Source: Candidatus Zhuqueibacterota bacterium (lineage in GTDB: Bacteria; KSB1; UBA2214). Taken from it: a stretch of DNA of 9,551 bases. This document shows, piece after piece, positions 6,613-9,551 of this stretch; the first letter of the stretch is position 1; each line of letters starts with the position of its first letter. Position numbers and translations under genes: made by a program. The stretch is taken from assembly GCA_022706175.1 (NCBI GenBank), contig JAKJDB010000063.1, forward strand, positions 1-9,551, read 5' to 3'. The notes under the pieces were generated by a model. The model saw nothing but the letters and a program-made list of their open reading frames with translations. It ran no database searches and was not told the origin of the DNA.

Positions 6613-8406
6613 ATGAATCATCAGACCTTGCATACGAGCCTGAAAAACGCCAATCCTGTCATCTTTGAACTGCTGACCGAAGCGTCATCCCCTCGGGTTG
6701 CCCGAAGTTTTATTCTAGCCTATATTGAGGAGCTGTCCAGAATCCTGCATCATGCCGGCGAGCGCCGCCGCGGCCTGGAGTGGAGTCTGCAGATCGAATC
6801 GCTGTACGCCTTTCGTGAAATCATATCCATGCGCAGCGAAATGCTGACCCGCTACAGCTGCTTGCGGCAGTTGTGGCTGCTGGCCAATAAAAAATATGAT
6901 CAACTGGCGCCGGATTTAAGTGAGGCGTTTATCGAAGACCTGCGCCGTATTCTCCTCGGCATGATCGGCCGAAGCGGAATCTATAAGGACGTTACCCTGC
7001 CGGCCTACACACAGCTGAAAAACCGAAAAGCCGCGCAGGCGCGATCCGCCCACCTGGAGGAAATGGCAAGCCACTCTCTGCGAAAGCTGAACAGCATCCG
7101 GCATGGTTTAGAGCCGGAGATCATCGCCCGGCGCAAAGCCAACCGCCGCCGGCTGCTCACCGCCTGGGAGGCGCAGGAATCGGACTGGCAGGATTATCGA
7201 TGGCATTTGCGTCATCTGATCCGGGACAGCCGGACGTTGGCGCGTTTTATCCGCTTGAACGCTTCCGAGCGGCACGCCATCGATCAGGCCAAACGTCACG
7301 GATTGCCCTTTGCCATCACGCCCTATTACGTCTCCTTGATGGATCGTGCATCGCATCAGCGGTTGGATCATGCAGTCCGCAGCCAGGTCATCCCACCGCC
7401 TCATTATGTTAAAGAGATGAGCAACCGTAAATCCGATGAGCAGGACGGCCTGGACTTTATGCACGAGCGGGACACCTCCCCGGTCGATTTGATCACCCGG
7501 CGCTATCCCCATATCGCCATCTTTAAGCCCTACAACACCTGCAGCCAGATCTGCGTGTATTGCCAGCGCAACTGGGAAATCAAAGATGCGCTGATGCCGC
7601 ATGCGCTCGCCGGCGCGGACAAAATCAAAGAAGCGATCCGCTGGCTGAAGCGCAATCCCGGCATCGTGGAGGTTCTGATCACCGGCGGCGATCCACTGGT
7701 TCTGCCGGACCGCCATTTCCTGGATCTGCTGGATCAGGTGGCCGCCATCCGCCACGTGGAACGGATTCGCATCGGCTCGCGAACGCTGGTGGCGCTGCCG
7801 CAACGTATCACCGATGAGCTGGTAAAAGGCGTCGCGGCCTTTCATGAGCCGGGCCGTCGGGAGATCGCAGTGATCACCCACTTTGAGCACTCGTATGAGA
7901 TCACGCCGGAATCACAGGAAGCGGTGCAAAAATTCCGTCGCGCCGGCATGTCGGTTTACAATCAGGCGGTGTTCACCATAGAGAACAGCCGCCGCTTCGA
8001 GTTGGCGGCGCTGCGCCGTCTGTTGCGCCTGATCGGCGTGGATTCTTATTATACCTTTAACACCAAAGGCAAACAGGAGACGCGCGATTACCGCGTGCCC
8101 ATGGCGCGGCTGCAGCAGGAGGTCAAAGAGGAGGCGCGCATGCTGCCGGGCCTGGTGCGCACCGATGAGCCGGTCTACAATGTGCCCGGTCTTGGGAAAA
8201 ACTATGTGCGCGCCAGCCAGCACCACACCCTGTTAACCGTGCTGCCCAACGGCAGCCGCGTCTATGAATTTCATCCCTGGGAAAAAAATCTCAGCCTGGT
8301 GCAAACCTACATCGATGTGGACGTGCCCATCCTGAATTATCTGCACGAGCTGGAGAAGCGGGGTGAAAAAAGGGAGGATTATCAATCCATCTGGTATTAT
8401 TACTAG
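6613..8406 (+). CDS. KamA-family radical SAM protein with a long N-terminal extension
   Basis: This 597-residue protein belongs to the lysine 2,3-aminomutase (KamA) family of radical SAM, PLP-using enzymes. Residues 1 to about 190 are an extra, helical and basic region that I do not recognise. From about 191 (DWQDYRWHLRHLIRD) the KamA entry domain begins, with ITPYYVSLMD and QVIPP. The iron-sulfur motif is C310-C314-C317 (CSQICVYC). It is followed by the SAM-site strand VLITGGDPL and IRIGSRTLVALPQRI. The PLP lysine is probably K529 in VPGLGK, the counterpart of the PGGGGK segment. Classic KamA is about 415 residues long. Substrate is unknown: lysine, glutamate or another amino acid are possible. 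ATG 6613 follows AAGGAGG (6601-6607) by five bases. GC content looks higher than in the fluoride block. Confidence 0.9.
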   Translation: MNHQTLHTSLKNANPVIFELLTEASSPRVARSFILAYIEELSRILHHAGERRRGLEWSLQIESLYAFREIISMRSEMLTRYSCLRQLWLLANKKYDQLAPDLSEAFIEDLRRILLGMIGRSGIYKDVTLPAYTQLKNRKAAQARSAHLEEMASHSLRKLNSIRHGLEPEIIARRKANRRRLLTAWEAQESDWQDYRWHLRHLIRDSRTLARFIRLNASERHAIDQAKRHGLPFAITPYYVSLMDRASHQRLDHAVRSQVIPPPHYVKEMSNRKSDEQDGLDFMHERDTSPVDLITRRYPHIAIFKPYNTCSQICVYCQRNWEIKDALMPHALAGADKIKEAIRWLKRNPGIVEVLITGGDPLVLPDRHFLDLLDQVAAIRHVERIRIGSRTLVALPQRITDELVKGVAAFHEPGRREIAVITHFEHSYEITPESQEAVQKFRRAGMSVYNQAVFTIENSRRFELAALRRLLRLIGVDSYYTFNTKGKQETRDYRVPMARLQQEVKEEARMLPGLVRTDEPVYNVPGLGKNYVRASQHHTLLTVLPNGSRVYEFHPWEKNLSLVQTYIDVDVPILNYLHELEKRGEKREDYQSIWYYY

Positions 8407-8414
8407 GGCGGACT

Positions 8415-9551
8415 ATGGGGAACCACATCCTTCGCGTTCTTGTCGCGCTGCTGATCACCGCCTGGGGCTGTCCGGCGCAGATCGGCCTCAACCTGGAATC
8501 CATGCAGAATCCGCCGGGATTGGCCTGGAAACAGATCGACGCGCCCCATTTCAAAATCGTGTTCCCGGCAGAGATCAGCCGTGATGCGCAGCAAGTCGCC
8601 AACCTGCTGGAGCATCTGTATGAGGCGGACAGCCGCTCGCTGCAGTCGCGACCGCGCAAAATTTCGCTGGTTCTGCATAACCAGAACACCGAAGCCAACG
8701 GATTCGTGAGTTTGGCGCCCCGGCAGAGCGAATGGTTCAACACACCGCCGCAGGTGGGCCTGATCGGCTGCGTTCCCTGGCGCCATCTTTTGGCGGTCCA
8801 TGAATTCCGCCATGTGGTGCAGTTCGACCGGGCGTTGTGCGGCATGACCAAATGGCTCCGTTTCTCCTTTGGCGATTTCGGCCATGCCGTGGGCGCGATG
8901 ATGAACCTGCCGGCCTGGCTGCTCGAGGGCGATGCGGTGGTCATGGAAACCGCCCTGACCCGGGGAGGACGCGGCCGTATGCCCGAGTTCACCATGCCCA
9001 TTCGCACCATGCTGCTCTCCGGCAAGCGCCATTCCTATTACAAGATGATCTACGGTTCCTATTCGGACTGGTCCGCTGATCCCTATTCGTTCGGCTATCT
9101 GATGGTCGCCCGCCTGCGTCGGGAAAAAGGCGCCGCCATCTGGTCGAACGTCATCAGCAGCACTATGGCGCTCTCCCTCCTGCCCTACCGTTTCCCCTGG
9201 TCCCTGCGACGGCAAACCGGACTCACTGCGACAGGCCTTTACAACGCAACCATGGAGGAGGTGAAAACGCTATGGCAGGAACAGCTGGCCACCGTGGACG
9301 TGACCCCGGCCGAACAGATCAATCATTCCGATCGCTTTCTCACTCACTATCTGTTTCCCAAATCCATGGCCGACCGATCCATCCTGGTGCTCAAATTCGG
9401 CCTGGCGGATCGTTTTAGTCTCACCCGGCTGTCGCAGGACGGGAAAGAAAAAATCCTCCATTTGCCGGCCAGCCCATTTTTATATCCCCCGTCCGTCGAG
9501 GCGAACAAGATCGTCTGGACCGAACAGCGGCCCCATCCTCGCTGGGGGTAC
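8415..9551 (+). CDS. Secreted HExxH metallopeptidase-like protein, 3' end outside the window
   Basis: An open frame runs from ATG 8415 to the window end with no stop, giving 379 residues so far. The first ~22 residues look like a signal peptide (basic start, hydrophobic core, then GCPAQ), so the protein is likely exported; the Cys could also be read as a poor lipobox. VHEFRHVVQFDR carries the zinc motif HEFRH (129-133), and LPAWLLEGDAV supplies the expected third ligand E171, as in gluzincin (peptidase MA-like) domains. After about residue 320, strand-rich text such as RFSLTRLSQDGKEKILHLP resembles the first blades of a TolB/WD40-like propeller. The start lies 8 bases after the radical SAM stop, so they are probably cotranscribed. 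The ribosome site (GGGCGG) is weak. Substrate unknown. Confidence 0.78.
   Translation, partial: MGNHILRVLVALLITAWGCPAQIGLNLESMQNPPGLAWKQIDAPHFKIVFPAEISRDAQQVANLLEHLYEADSRSLQSRPRKISLVLHNQNTEANGFVSLAPRQSEWFNTPPQVGLIGCVPWRHLLAVHEFRHVVQFDRALCGMTKWLRFSFGDFGHAVGAMMNLPAWLLEGDAVVMETALTRGGRGRMPEFTMPIRTMLLSGKRHSYYKMIYGSYSDWSADPYSFGYLMVARLRREKGAAIWSNVISSTMALSLLPYRFPWSLRRQTGLTATGLYNATMEEVKTLWQEQLATVDVTPAEQINHSDRFLTHYLFPKSMADRSILVLKFGLADRFSLTRLSQDGKEKILHLPASPFLYPPSVEANKIVWTEQRPHPRWGY

Noticed and set aside
7108..7890. Long minus-strand frame of 260 codons
   Set aside because: It lies wholly opposite the radical SAM gene, whose motifs are clear; GC-rich genes commonly cast such antisense frames.
8291..9215. 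Minus-strand frames of 244 and 270 codons
   Set aside because: They are opposite the HExxH protein frame, which has a signal peptide, zinc motif and third ligand; the antisense frames show no motifs.

Overview
The window is bacterial, with mixed base composition. Its centre is a fluoride-response block; its right end holds a selenocysteine tRNA and part of a GC-richer two-gene unit. The lineage cannot be fixed. A selC tRNA, a long KamA-type radical SAM protein and a secreted gluzincin that may carry a beta-propeller would fit an uncultured lineage of the FCB type, but that is a weak inference.

Layout. Positions 1-741 hold no convincing protein gene. Positions about 66-412 are rich in stem-loops, including a possible pseudoknot, and may be a structured RNA or a remnant of a mobile RNA element. 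A crcB-motif fluoride riboswitch with promoter and intrinsic terminator (708-825) precedes a plus-strand unit: crcB (fluoride channel), a DUF190 gene, an unrecognised helical protein, and an enolase broken by one frameshift. Facing it on the minus strand is a second fluoride riboswitch with its own promoter and terminator (5820-5935). It precedes a CPA2-type cation/proton antiporter, a truncated HAD-phosphatase gene and an AAA-type ATPase whose Walker A lysine is arginine. The two units converge on a strong hairpin near 3601-3639.

How it works together (inference from known families). Fluoride binding should stop terminator formation in both leaders and switch on both units at once. The products would export fluoride (CrcB), rebalance ions or pH (antiporter) and replace fluoride-sensitive enzymes (enolase, HAD phosphatase). 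Three products have no settled role in fluoride tolerance: the DUF190 protein, the 152-residue protein and the ATPase. They are the most novel part of the block.

Right of the block, positions 6117-6244 carry selC with a good promoter, so the organism probably makes selenoproteins. A large inverted repeat follows at 6262-6330. Then come a 597-residue KamA-family radical SAM protein with an extra N-terminal region of about 190 residues, and, 8 bases after it, a secreted HExxH metallopeptidase-like protein that runs off the window end.
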